NCBI GenBank assembly: GCA_001898235.1
Contig: MKTN01000038.1
Span: 186,001 to 250,000 of the forward strand
DNA from: Gammaproteobacteria bacterium 39-13
Lineage (GTDB): Bacteria > Pseudomonadota > Gammaproteobacteria > Berkiellales > Berkiellaceae
Length of the DNA stretch: 64,000 nt
Direction: 5' to 3'
Shown: piece by piece, positions 9,561-17,598 of the stretch
How positions within the stretch are numbered: position 1 is the first letter of the stretch
Layout: the number at the start of each line of letters is the position of its first letter
Translations under genes and position numbers: made by a program
The notes under the pieces: model-generated
Databases searched by the model: none
Told to the model about the DNA's origin: nothing
The model's input: the letters and a program-made list of their open reading frames with translations, nothing else

Positions 9561-10919
9561 ATGTTAGATCTAAACGCCAAACATCGAATGTTATTTTTCT
9601 CCCATAATATCTGGAGAGAAATCTCGTCCTATCTTGAACCTGCAGAAATTAGAAATTTAAAATTGCTTTGCAAGGCATTCAATAACAATTTTACAGCCCT
9701 TGAATTAGAGGGGATCTGGCTGCCCTTTCTCAATCGTTTACAAGTGATTGATCCTTCTATTTCACTACAGTTCAGTAAAGGACCCATTCAACTTCATTTT
9801 CTGACATCCTTACAAAAAATAAATACTCAGCAACAAAATGAAATCTCTTACTTTCAAAATCAACTTGAAGAAAGTAGCGATTCACTACAAGCTGTTATCG
9901 TTGCGCAAAAATTACAAGAAATTGCTGAAATTGATAACCCTGCAATGACTCTCCAGAAAATAGAAAAACGACATCGTACATTAAATGATCTCAATGCAGA
10001 TCTCATCGAAATAGCTATCCAAGAACAATTACCGGATGACAATGCACTTGACAGTTTAAATCTCGATAGCACTGATTTTGCTGTGACACGACTTCCAGCC
10101 TGTATATTTAAAGATCCACAATATAAAGAGGTATGGCAAAACCTAAAATCCTTAAATTGCGAAAATCAAGAAATCTACATGGTTAGCAAAGAAATTAGAA
10201 TGTGCCGCTCACTGCAATTTTTGTATCTTTCTAATAATAACCTTAATGCTCTACCTGGTGAAATTACAGAATGTAGAAAACTTTTGTCTTTGACCTGTGA
10301 CAATAATAAACTAAAATTCCTCCCTCTTCATTTAAATTTACTTGAAGACGTTCAAACACTCAGTTTCGTTGGCAATGGATTAACCTCTTTACCATCCATC
10401 CCTGAATCATGCTCTGTGCTATTTGTTGCTAGAAATTGCCTGCATGAACTCTCTGAGGAGCTTGAAGAACAATTCGGCGCTGAATGGTCGGAAATTACTT
10501 TGCAAAATCAAAAAAAACGGGCTCTTCCTATCATACTTGATGATGAGCCTACTGATAAAAAAGTAAAAGTATCAACTCATATTTCATCATTTTTTTCAGG
10601 TTTATACAACAAAGTGACGTCCTTTTTCTTCTCTTCTTCGCATGTTGAACCAACACACACAGCTGAAAACCAAAGTGATGAAGAGAGTGATGGTAGCTAC
10701 GCACCTAGTCAAACTGAAAGCGATGAAGAAATAGTCATCTCTTCTGATTCAGAAGAAGAAAACCAAAAGAAAGAAATAATAATAATTTCTTCTGAATCAG
10801 AAAAAGAGAGCAAAAGCGAGGAATGTGACGAGGAATATGTGACGACAAGTAGTAAACAATCCAACGCAAATAACGCTTCAGTATTAAAAGATAGTTACGC
10901 CAAAAGGAGAAAAATTTAG
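9561..10919 (+). CDS. F-box-like / LRR protein with bipartite NLS and tandem SIM-like motifs, candidate nuclear effector
   Basis: I chose the ATG at 9561 (452 aa) because CGGAG precedes it and the start MLDLN matches the upstream paralogue; an ATG at 9498 would add 21 residues. Order of parts: F-box-like segment at about residues 15-50 (NIWREISSYL, then LKLLCKAFN); helical middle; LRRs at about 220-300; KKR (318-320), 12 residues, KKVK (333-336), a textbook bipartite nuclear localisation signal; then a Ser/Glu/Asp-rich tail with EEIVISSDSEEE (from 389) and KEIIIISSESEKE (core 406-411), both like phospho-regulated SUMO-interacting motifs; last residues KRRKI. The tail is absent from the paralogue. 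A host nuclear role as a SUMO-dependent F-box adaptor is inference. Confidence 0.78.
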   Translation: MLDLNAKHRMLFFSHNIWREISSYLEPAEIRNLKLLCKAFNNNFTALELEGIWLPFLNRLQVIDPSISLQFSKGPIQLHFLTSLQKINTQQQNEISYFQNQLEESSDSLQAVIVAQKLQEIAEIDNPAMTLQKIEKRHRTLNDLNADLIEIAIQEQLPDDNALDSLNLDSTDFAVTRLPACIFKDPQYKEVWQNLKSLNCENQEIYMVSKEIRMCRSLQFLYLSNNNLNALPGEITECRKLLSLTCDNNKLKFLPLHLNLLEDVQTLSFVGNGLTSLPSIPESCSVLFVARNCLHELSEELEEQFGAEWSEITLQNQKKRALPIILDDEPTDKKVKVSTHISSFFSGLYNKVTSFFFSSSHVEPTHTAENQSDEESDGSYAPSQTESDEEIVISSDSEEENQKKEIIIISSESEKESKSEECDEEYVTTSSKQSNANNASVLKDSYAKRRKI

Positions 10920-11036
10920 TTCTTGAATAAATTTCATTTTACCTTCTCTTATGTGTCTATTTTACAATTTGTAATAGCCAATAAAGAAATATTAAGGTAA
11001 TAATCGACAAATATCCTTTATCTTTTCATTTTAAAA

Positions 11037-11056
11037 TAGGGGGCATATGCCCCCTA
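11037..11056. terminator. Bidirectional terminator between convergent genes
   Basis: A perfect 20-bp palindrome with arms TAGGGGGCAT and ATGCCCCCTA lies between the F-box/LRR gene (plus) and the S9 peptidase gene (minus). CAGATTTTT follows on the plus strand and TATTTTAAAA on the minus strand, so it could end both transcripts. Confidence 0.7.
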
Positions 11057-11072
11057 CAGATTTTTCATTAAA

Positions 11073-12938
11073 CTATAAGTCATTCTTATCCGCAAGTTTG
11101 AGTGCGTTGATAAAAAATCTTCGCTGTTCTTCTAAAACAGTGATACGATTTTCTGCTTTCCTAAATCCATGCTGTTCACCCTTAAATAACCAATATTCGG
11201 TCAAGATCCCTTTCTCTTTAAGCGCTTCAAACATCATCTCAGCCTGGTTTGGCAGTACAATTTTATCTTCGTCGCCTTGAAAGAAAATGACGGGGGCATT
11301 CAATTTCTCTATATGAAATAAGGGTGTTCTGGCGTCATATATTGCTTTTTCTTTAGGGTAGGGTCCAATCAAATTATCTAAGTAACGCGATTCAAATTTA
11401 TGTGTATCTTTTACCAATGCAGCCAGATCGCTTACCCCATAGTGACTAGCACCGACATGAAAGGTATCTGTAAAGGCAAGAGCTGCCAGCGTAGTATAGC
11501 CTCCTGCGCTCCCCCCTGTGATAGCCAGCTTATTTTTATCAACTAAGCCCTTGTTAGCTAAATAGAGCGCTGCCGCTGCGCAGTCCTCTACATCATAAAT
11601 GCCCCAATTTTTATCAAGACTTTTACGATATTGACGACCATATCCTGTGCTACCAGCATAATTTACATCGACAAAAGCAAAACCACGACTTGTCCAATAT
11701 TGAATATCTAAATTGAGATTAGAACCACAATTGGCTGTTGGCCCCCCATGGCTTCTGACAATTAAAGGGGGTAATGATCCCTTTAATCCAGTAAAAGATT
11801 TATTTTTCGGCGGGTAATAGAATGCATGTGAAATACGTCCGTGACTCTCATAAGTAATATGTTCAGGTGCACTCAAATCTTGTGAGTCAACGGTAATGCT
11901 CATATTCTCTCGTAGCATTTTGAAGTGCCCTTTGTCTAACATACCTATAATCGTAGGCTTGTTGGACGCACCAGCAATAAAAGCAATATTATGCTCAGAA
12001 GTACGAATTTGTGAAAAACTGTTATAGGGAATATCAAAAGGAGTGAGCTTAGTATCTTTAAATAAAAATAATTGACTCTTGCCGTTTTGAGAGAAAGTGC
12101 AGACTAAACCATCTTGATAATAACCCCACGTTGATGCACCTAAATTCCATAAAGGCTGACCAATCTCACTTTCAACTGAAAATAATAATCGTAATGCTTG
12201 CCCATCAACTTGATATAAATTCCACCAATTAGACTTATCGCTAACAACAATTAATTCGTTGTTGGGTCCCCATTGAGGCTGGAAGAAAGCCTGCTCTTTT
12301 GTGGCTTCATCAATACGCTGAATATCAGATATGCCTTTCTCACTTAGGTTAGCAACCCATAATTGCGTATTATCCCAAGGCATGTTGGGGTGATCCCAAG
12401 ATATCCAAGCAATTCTTTTTTGATCTCGGCTAATTGTTACTGAAGAATAAAAATCAGCACCGCTAATCAATTCCTTTACGTCACCTGTTTGGGAATTAAT
12501 TAAAGCAACAAAGTTTTTAGGTTCATGACTATTTTCTTCATGCGATTCAGCAATAGCAACAATTCCAAATGCAGTTGGTTTTAATTCAGCAAAACGGATC
12601 CCTTCTTTAGTGATAGCAACGGGTTTTTGCTTGGGATCTAATCGGTATAAACGCTGATCTTTAAAATTAGTAAAATAAATTGTTCCTTGATGCACCGTGA
12701 AGGCAGCGCCACCATACTCATGCAACCGTGTGCGGGCATTAAATTCTAATGGCAACATTTCTACCAAAACACCCTTAGAATATTTTACAACCGCATACCT
12801 ACCACTCTCTGTCGGACGCATTTCTGACCAATAAATATCGTCACCTTCAATGACGACATCTTGAAATCCCACAATAGCAGAAGAGGCCATTTCAGCAGTA
12901 ATTGGAGAATCCCACGTGCCGTAGGGTGCTTCGCTCAT
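11073..12938 (-). CDS. S9 family (prolyl oligopeptidase / acylaminoacyl-type) peptidase
   Basis: A 621-residue cytosolic serine peptidase. The N-terminal two thirds show the repeating beta-strand pattern of a propeller domain; the C-terminal third is an alpha/beta hydrolase. The catalytic Ser477 lies in TGGSAGGYTT, followed by Asp556 in QGDEDKIV and His590 in GEQHGF, in the right order and spacing for family S9. The sequence RSHGGPTA before the nucleophile is the oxyanion region. No signal peptide. Such enzymes cleave dipeptides or acylated amino acids from short peptides, perhaps in amino-acid scavenging. The start at ATG 12938 gives the usual N-terminus of this family. Confidence 0.88.
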   Translation of the reverse strand: MSEAPYGTWDSPITAEMASSAIVGFQDVVIEGDDIYWSEMRPTESGRYAVVKYSKGVLVEMLPLEFNARTRLHEYGGAAFTVHQGTIYFTNFKDQRLYRLDPKQKPVAITKEGIRFAELKPTAFGIVAIAESHEENSHEPKNFVALINSQTGDVKELISGADFYSSVTISRDQKRIAWISWDHPNMPWDNTQLWVANLSEKGISDIQRIDEATKEQAFFQPQWGPNNELIVVSDKSNWWNLYQVDGQALRLLFSVESEIGQPLWNLGASTWGYYQDGLVCTFSQNGKSQLFLFKDTKLTPFDIPYNSFSQIRTSEHNIAFIAGASNKPTIIGMLDKGHFKMLRENMSITVDSQDLSAPEHITYESHGRISHAFYYPPKNKSFTGLKGSLPPLIVRSHGGPTANCGSNLNLDIQYWTSRGFAFVDVNYAGSTGYGRQYRKSLDKNWGIYDVEDCAAAALYLANKGLVDKNKLAITGGSAGGYTTLAALAFTDTFHVGASHYGVSDLAALVKDTHKFESRYLDNLIGPYPKEKAIYDARTPLFHIEKLNAPVIFFQGDEDKIVLPNQAEMMFEALKEKGILTEYWLFKGEQHGFRKAENRITVLEEQRRFFINALKLADKNDL

Positions 12939-13051
12939 ATTCCATTCCTTTCAGGTTAAAAATTCTAGGTAACTTTGCTCACTACAATGTGAAGGATCGT
13001 TTTTGCTCATGGTCCTATATGCAATCCATAGAATCAATACCAAAATTTAAA

Positions 13052-13885
13052 CTAACGTATTCGCTTGAAAGAAGAAGGATCTGATGAGGAAGCCTGTTGA
13101 CTGGTTTTTTGCTTGGTTTTCTTCTCTTTTGCCGGCATAGGTGAGGAACGTGGATCAAATACATCAGAACGTGCGTTCTGACGAGCAAGTTCTGTTGGCA
13201 CGGAAGTAGAACGCGAACGTTTAATATAGGGTTTAATGGATGTCTCTGCTATAGAATCAATCTCCATTGCATCAACATCGTTTCTTGGGGAAATTTTTCC
13301 TTTAGCAAATTGTTTACGCTTATCTGCAATCGTTAAATCATCTGCCTTTTTAGTGGTTGCAATTTTTTTCATTGGACCTTGTATCAAAAGCCAATCATTC
13401 ACGCGAAACGGCTCAGCTGATGGGATGACTTGCAAAGGATCAGCAGAAAATTCAATGTCACCATATTGTTGGTAAAATGCTGGGTATGTTTTCTGTAAAT
13501 GTTCTTTAAATAAAATCCCTTTATTGGTCAACCAATACCCTTCTTTTATTAAAGAGGAAATTAGCAGACATTCAAGATTCCCCATGCGATAAAAGAAATC
13601 TTCATTTAACCCTAGATACTTTCCCGCACTTTCAACCTCTTCAGGAATGTCGCGAAAAAAAATATTAGGTTTAATAAAATGTCCTCTGTTGTTGGCATAG
13701 CTATCTAATTTATATCGCTGATCATCGGAATCAGGATCAGCAACACCTAAAAAGGGAAACCAGGTCGCTTCAAATCCCGAGTTAGTCCCAGTTGATTGAT
13801 AAAAGGCATAGCCATCAATGAAGGTGATTTTTCGATCCCCTCTTTTCGTGTTTTGATACACGATATAATCCTTACCATTTGGCAT
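13052..13885 (-). CDS. Hypothetical protein with basic low-complexity C-terminus
   Basis: I do not recognise this 277-residue protein. The ATG at 13885 has AGGGG a few bases upstream; a GTG two codons earlier is the alternative. Residues 1 to about 175 look like a compact mixed alpha/beta domain rich in Tyr, Phe and Trp. From about 180 the composition changes to Lys/Ser/Thr/Pro-rich, with KRSRSTSVP and KEKKTKQK and the end FKRIR. No signal peptide or membrane helix. The tail could bind nucleic acid or act as a nuclear import signal if the protein is delivered to a host; neither is shown. It is followed on the same strand, after a 113-bp gap, by the S9 peptidase gene. Confidence 0.65.
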   Translation of the reverse strand: MPNGKDYIVYQNTKRGDRKITFIDGYAFYQSTGTNSGFEATWFPFLGVADPDSDDQRYKLDSYANNRGHFIKPNIFFRDIPEEVESAGKYLGLNEDFFYRMGNLECLLISSLIKEGYWLTNKGILFKEHLQKTYPAFYQQYGDIEFSADPLQVIPSAEPFRVNDWLLIQGPMKKIATTKKADDLTIADKRKQFAKGKISPRNDVDAMEIDSIAETSIKPYIKRSRSTSVPTELARQNARSDVFDPRSSPMPAKEKKTKQKTSQQASSSDPSSFKRIR

Positions 13886-13980
13886 ATACACCCCTCATCA
13901 TATAGCTCTTTATATCATGGCGCTTTTAGGGGAAATATTTCAAGCTTTTGTATCAATTTAAAGGAAAAGAGAAAGAAGTG

Positions 13981-14008
13981 CATATGCCAGCCTATTGGCC
14001 GGCATATG
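13981..14008 (-). terminator. Hairpin after the HtpX-like gene, possible terminator
   Basis: CATATGCCAGCC and GGCCGGCATATG form a 12-bp stem with one mismatch around TATT, 14 bp beyond the stop codon of the minus-strand HtpX-like gene. On the minus strand a pyrimidine-rich stretch (CACTTCTTTCTC) follows rather than a clean T-run, so it is a weak terminator or simply a stable 3' end. Confidence 0.45.
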
Positions 14009-14021
14009 GTCTTGAAAAAAA

Positions 14022-15380
14022 TTAATTTGAACGAACTCGAGGACGAAGGCGCATAGAAGTGCTCTCTTCGTTAGTTTGAGCTGGATTCGTTGCACGACGA
14101 TTAGCAGAATGCAGTATAGGCTTCACATACCCCGTCCCTTTAGGACCAATCACATCATAATGATCCTTCGCAGGGATCCTGTCATACAACTTTTTATTCA
14201 CTTGGATATCATGCTCTCGGATCTTTTTCACTTGCACCGTGGTAGCATTATCCATACTAACATTTTTACCATCTATGTTGGCTGCAATAATTGGACGAAG
14301 ATAGGCTTTTAAATTCGTTGCTCGTGGTTCTTTTTTCCACAGTTCGTTGATGTAGTAACCCCCTTCGCGCACTAAAATATCAAAAAAACTGACAAAACGA
14401 GAACCGGTCTTATCATCACCTGCATATTCATTTTTATCAATCCAATCAGCGATAGGTTTGATTAACCATTTAAAATAACCGTTATAAGGTTTTCTTTGAT
14501 GTTTAGTTTGATTTTGTTTTAGTTCTTCATTGGTGGGCAAGGTTTCTAAAGTTGAACAAACTTTCTTGTCTATACCACCAATTAAATCGACACCACGTCC
14601 ACATTCCACAACATGCCCTGCCGCTTCATATTCATAGGAACGATGGATAGCGCGTTCTAATAGTAAAACAAATTGTAAAGGACCTGCTAAGAAACCTAAT
14701 ACACGATAAAACCAGCTTCCAGAGGCATTCAAATTCTGCAGGGTCGAAGCTAAATCAGATCCCATTCCTACGATGGTACGAGAAAACCCGCGACGTAAGT
14801 AAATTTTGACAAGCTCCATTTCTATCAACGCGGCTAATTGGCGCTGATCCATATTAGACTTTTCATAAAGAAAAGTACCAGAAGAAAACGCAATCGCCGC
14901 TTTACCAGGATTACGCCCTTCCACAGTAACGATTTTTACGGCATCGTCGGTGAAAGTCAAAAGTCGTGGCATGGGAATATCACGATGATCCTTGCCTAGC
15001 TTTTTTCTAAAATGAGCGTTGACTTCTTGACGCAGGTGATTCACCAATTTACGTAAATTGGTGGGATTACTTTTTTGACCGAATACAAAATCATCTCGCG
15101 CTTCACGCGTACTGAGCATAAAAGTTGTAATTTCGCGGTTAAACCAAAAATTCACTAAGGTAAAACCTAAAACGCCAACGAGTGCTCCTTCCAACAATGG
15201 AAAAAAGGAAGTTGCACTTGCCAATGCTCCAGCCCATAAACCAGTCCATAGCCACATGCCACCAGCAATGGCAGCAGATACTGCTAGTAATGTAATAAGC
15301 GTTCCGATTGGTGGGATGATCCCAAATAACCAGGGACGACGACCCGTGCTTTGTTTAGCTAGCCAGGCAAAATTCAACAT
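14022..15380 (-). CDS. M48/HtpX-like membrane protein with a degenerate zinc site (pseudoprotease)
   Basis: A 452-residue protein with two N-terminal hydrophobic hairpin regions (about 18-45 and 50-75). The middle region then follows HtpX: MPRLLTFTDDAVKI, GRNPGKAAIAFSSG, and the helix DQRQLAALIEMELVKIYLRR, which lines up with the helix carrying HExxH. Here the five residues read MELVK (188-192): the central Glu is kept but both zinc-binding His are Met and Lys. A later segment, RSYEYEAAGHVVE, matches the region of the third zinc ligand (REFxAD in HtpX), with Glu at 250 and 252. A further hydrophobic stretch lies between. I infer a catalytically dead or altered M48 relative. The C-terminal 150 residues are unlike HtpX and end basic (RLRPRVRSN). 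Confidence 0.6.
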   Translation of the reverse strand: MLNFAWLAKQSTGRRPWLFGIIPPIGTLITLLAVSAAIAGGMWLWTGLWAGALASATSFFPLLEGALVGVLGFTLVNFWFNREITTFMLSTREARDDFVFGQKSNPTNLRKLVNHLRQEVNAHFRKKLGKDHRDIPMPRLLTFTDDAVKIVTVEGRNPGKAAIAFSSGTFLYEKSNMDQRQLAALIEMELVKIYLRRGFSRTIVGMGSDLASTLQNLNASGSWFYRVLGFLAGPLQFVLLLERAIHRSYEYEAAGHVVECGRGVDLIGGIDKKVCSTLETLPTNEELKQNQTKHQRKPYNGYFKWLIKPIADWIDKNEYAGDDKTGSRFVSFFDILVREGGYYINELWKKEPRATNLKAYLRPIIAANIDGKNVSMDNATTVQVKKIREHDIQVNKKLYDRIPAKDHYDVIGPKGTGYVKPILHSANRRATNPAQTNEESTSMRLRPRVRSN

Positions 15381-15469
15381 AATTTCTCACCTTGTAGTTT
15401 TGGAGACTAACACACTATAAAAATAGGTGATCGATGTCAAACCAATGCAAAAAATTAGTTATTTAACTT

Positions 15470-16441
15470 CTATTTCGTGCACGTTGTATTGGCAGGCTCA
15501 CCTATTTGCAAATAACGCCTTGCAAGCGTTAAATACTTTTCAGGTGCAATCCTTTGCGCTTTAGCATGGCGCGATAAGATATTAAGCAATCCATTGTTTT
15601 CTAAAAATTGAAAAACGACACACAAACGTTGGTTCACTTTATCAGTAGAATACCGACGCATTTGTAGCCAAATCCCCCAAGTAATTTCATCGCGCGTATC
15701 ATTAATTTGCACACCACGATTTGTCATTTCAAAAATATCGCCTGAAGGCATCTTAATAAGATAGGTTGCGCCAATCATATCTAAGGGATAAGGCTGCATA
15801 CGCAATGATTTTGAAGCTAGCGGAAATTCAATTAATTGCTGAGGATATTGTCTTTTTAGTGCATTAAAAATCGTCATTTGTTCCGGTGTGCGCAGATTTT
15901 TTGCATCTGACTCATAGGTTGCAATGATAATGCCCCCCTTTGCCAAAAAGTCTCGCATCAATTTTGCCCGAGACAAGGCCGTATTAATTCGCGTTTTATC
16001 ATGATCTGACAATATTTGAGCAGAGGCGAGACCTAAGGATAATTCACCCGCTGTCACGAGTGGAGTCGCTATTGCTGGTGTATGAATAATGATAATAGCA
16101 TCGCCAAAAGGGATCTTCTCAGGCAAATTTTCAATTAATTCATACTCAATATGGGCTTGTAATTGCCTAAAGATAGTTCCCATTTCCTTGTCTGAAGATA
16201 TCCCTGGACGTAATGCGACGCCGCTGTTGGCAACTTCTTGCCAAATCTCATGAGCTTTTTTATTAAGGAGAGGATCAGAAATACCAGATGCTTTATCAAA
16301 CGCTGTAGGAATAGTTTGATTTAAATGATTCAGAAAAGAAGTATCTACACTACCTCTGGCACAAGGCGCAAGTAGCATCAACAGAATGGCTCCGCTGCAT
16401 ATCGAGATAACGCTAAAAACAGCGCGCACGAATGCCTCCAT
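15470..16441 (-). CDS. Hypothetical protein with N-terminal signal/anchor
   Basis: Not recognised. 323 residues. A hydrophobic segment at about residues 5-28 is followed by Cys and Ala-Arg-Gly, so it is either a cleaved signal peptide or a single anchor, placing the rest in the periplasm. The rest looks globular, with strand-turn-strand patterns such as DAIIIIHTPAIA and GGIIIATYESDA, and a C-terminal helical part (ILSRHAKAQRI, YLTLARRYLQIG). No catalytic motif is evident. It lies between the HtpX-like gene and the small peptide gene, all on the minus strand, and may be part of a short operon, although gaps of 68 to 89 bp leave room for separate promoters. Confidence 0.65.
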   Translation of the reverse strand: MEAFVRAVFSVISICSGAILLMLLAPCARGSVDTSFLNHLNQTIPTAFDKASGISDPLLNKKAHEIWQEVANSGVALRPGISSDKEMGTIFRQLQAHIEYELIENLPEKIPFGDAIIIIHTPAIATPLVTAGELSLGLASAQILSDHDKTRINTALSRAKLMRDFLAKGGIIIATYESDAKNLRTPEQMTIFNALKRQYPQQLIEFPLASKSLRMQPYPLDMIGATYLIKMPSGDIFEMTNRGVQINDTRDEITWGIWLQMRRYSTDKVNQRLCVVFQFLENNGLLNILSRHAKAQRIAPEKYLTLARRYLQIGEPANTTCTK

Positions 16442-16509
16442 TTATCTGCCTAAACCTTTGGATTTAAGCATGTATTATGTCTCTTGGACATCGGGATGCG
16501 CGAAGTATA

Positions 16510-16824
16510 TCACATCAAAATGCAATTCTCTTCCACTCCTGTTATTTTTCCAGAAATATATCCGACACCAGCGCCCGTTGCGCTTCCTAATATAAATCCA
16601 CCATAAGCGCCAATAGATGTCATCAATACTTTCCAAGTAACAGAAAAGCCACTCGGAGCAAGGTAGTAATAAGCCCCCCATCCACCTGCTAGTCCTAACA
16701 TGGTTGCACCAATTAATGTGCCTGAAACCATTATTTCTTGCATGCTTGCAGTATGGTAGAAATAATCTAAAACAGAGGCCCCACCGTACACAAAGCACGT
16801 TTCTTTAGGCGATAATGCTTTCAT
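16510..16824 (-). CDS. Small glycine-rich membrane-active peptide with double-glycine leader (bacteriocin-like)
   Basis: 104 residues. The N-terminus MKALSPKETCFVYGG fits the double-glycine leader consensus (L, then Ser/Glu, hydrophobic residues at -12, -7 and -4, Gly-Gly at -2/-1) cleaved by C39-peptidase ABC exporters. The 89-residue remainder has two very Gly-rich hydrophobic segments with GxxxG spacing (GATMLGLAGGWGAYYY and GAYGGFILGSATGAGVGYIS), as in class IIb bacteriocins and some class II microcins. The start codon lies inside the last codons of bioD (20-bp overlap), suggesting coupling. No immunity gene or C39 exporter is in the window. It could instead be an ordinary glycine-zipper membrane protein. 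Confidence 0.6.
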   Translation of the reverse strand: MKALSPKETCFVYGGASVLDYFYHTASMQEIMVSGTLIGATMLGLAGGWGAYYYLAPSGFSVTWKVLMTSIGAYGGFILGSATGAGVGYISGKITGVEENCILM

Positions 16825-17551
16825 ATGCAGATTGTAGCAGAGTGGTGTTGGTTATACTTTGTAGCAAGCTGTTATATAAAGTGGAAACAGCTTTATTTAC
16901 TCCTTCTGTTTGTTTAGAGTAAGGCCAAGCAATAATAGGATAGGGTAAAAAAGATTGTAAACATTCACATGTTTCTTGCAAAGAAACAGTGCTATTTAAT
17001 GTCTCATTGACGACAATCGCAAGAATATTTACGTTCTTCATCTGTAATACTTCTACTGCAGTTAAAGTATGACTTAAAGTACCCAAATAAGATCCTGCAA
17101 TCAAAATGCAAGGAGACTCTAACTGTGTTATCCAATCTAAAGCGGTAAACTTCCCACTGATAGGTGCCATGATCCCGCCGGCTCCCTCAATCAACACTGC
17201 TTTCGAAGCTTGCTTGGCCTCTTCTATTAACTGTTGGCAATAAGAGAGCAGCGCTTCTGGCACGATATTTTTACCTTCACGCCGAGCAGCCATATCAGGC
17301 GTAAGGGGGAGATGAAAGCGCCAAGGAGACATTCTATCAAGCGTTTCAGCAGTAATGGGCAGCTGATTCGCTGCTAACAACAAAGCAGAGTCAGTTTTAT
17401 AAATTTCACTTTCATGTGTAGGCCAACCTGAAATCACGGGTTTACATGCGGTGAAAACACGCCAATGTGCTTGATCCCATTTCAATAACTGACATGCTAC
17501 ATAGGTTTTTCCTATGTCTGTGCCGGTTGCAGTGATGAATATTCCCGTCAT
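16805..17551 (-). CDS. bioD: Dethiobiotin synthetase
   Basis: ATP-dependent ring closure of 7,8-diaminopelargonate with CO2 to dethiobiotin, the penultimate step of biotin synthesis, in the cytosol. I chose the ATG at 17551 (248 aa), which gives the family-typical start MTGIFITATGTDIGKTYV; an upstream TTG at 17596 is less likely. The P-loop GTDIGKT, the conserved KPVISGW, and VLIEGAGGIMAPIS (the Mg/nucleotide loop with EGAGG) are all present. It is divergent from bioA with 47 bp between the starts, so the two probably share a control region. bioB, bioF, bioC and bioH are not in the window. Confidence 0.93.
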   Translation of the reverse strand: MTGIFITATGTDIGKTYVACQLLKWDQAHWRVFTACKPVISGWPTHESEIYKTDSALLLAANQLPITAETLDRMSPWRFHLPLTPDMAARREGKNIVPEALLSYCQQLIEEAKQASKAVLIEGAGGIMAPISGKFTALDWITQLESPCILIAGSYLGTLSHTLTAVEVLQMKNVNILAIVVNETLNSTVSLQETCECLQSFLPYPIIAWPYSKQTEGVNKAVSTLYNSLLQSITNTTLLQSAYESIIA

Positions 17552-17598
17552 ACCTATGTTAAGATCGAGCCCCCTAGAACCGCTGATGGTACCCAACG

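Noticed and set aside
13796-14056. Plus-strand 86-codon frame between two minus-strand genes
   Set aside because: Overlaps both genes antisense and has no start signal; the intergenic part instead holds a hairpin.
16360-16441. Lipobox in the N-terminus of the 323-residue hypothetical protein
   Set aside because: The Cys is preceded by Leu-Ala-Pro; Pro at -1 is not accepted in lipoboxes.
16475-16798. Alternative minus-strand frame over the Gly-rich peptide gene
   Set aside because: Shifted frame rich in Cys, Trp and Arg; the other frame gives a leader and glycine-zipper segments.
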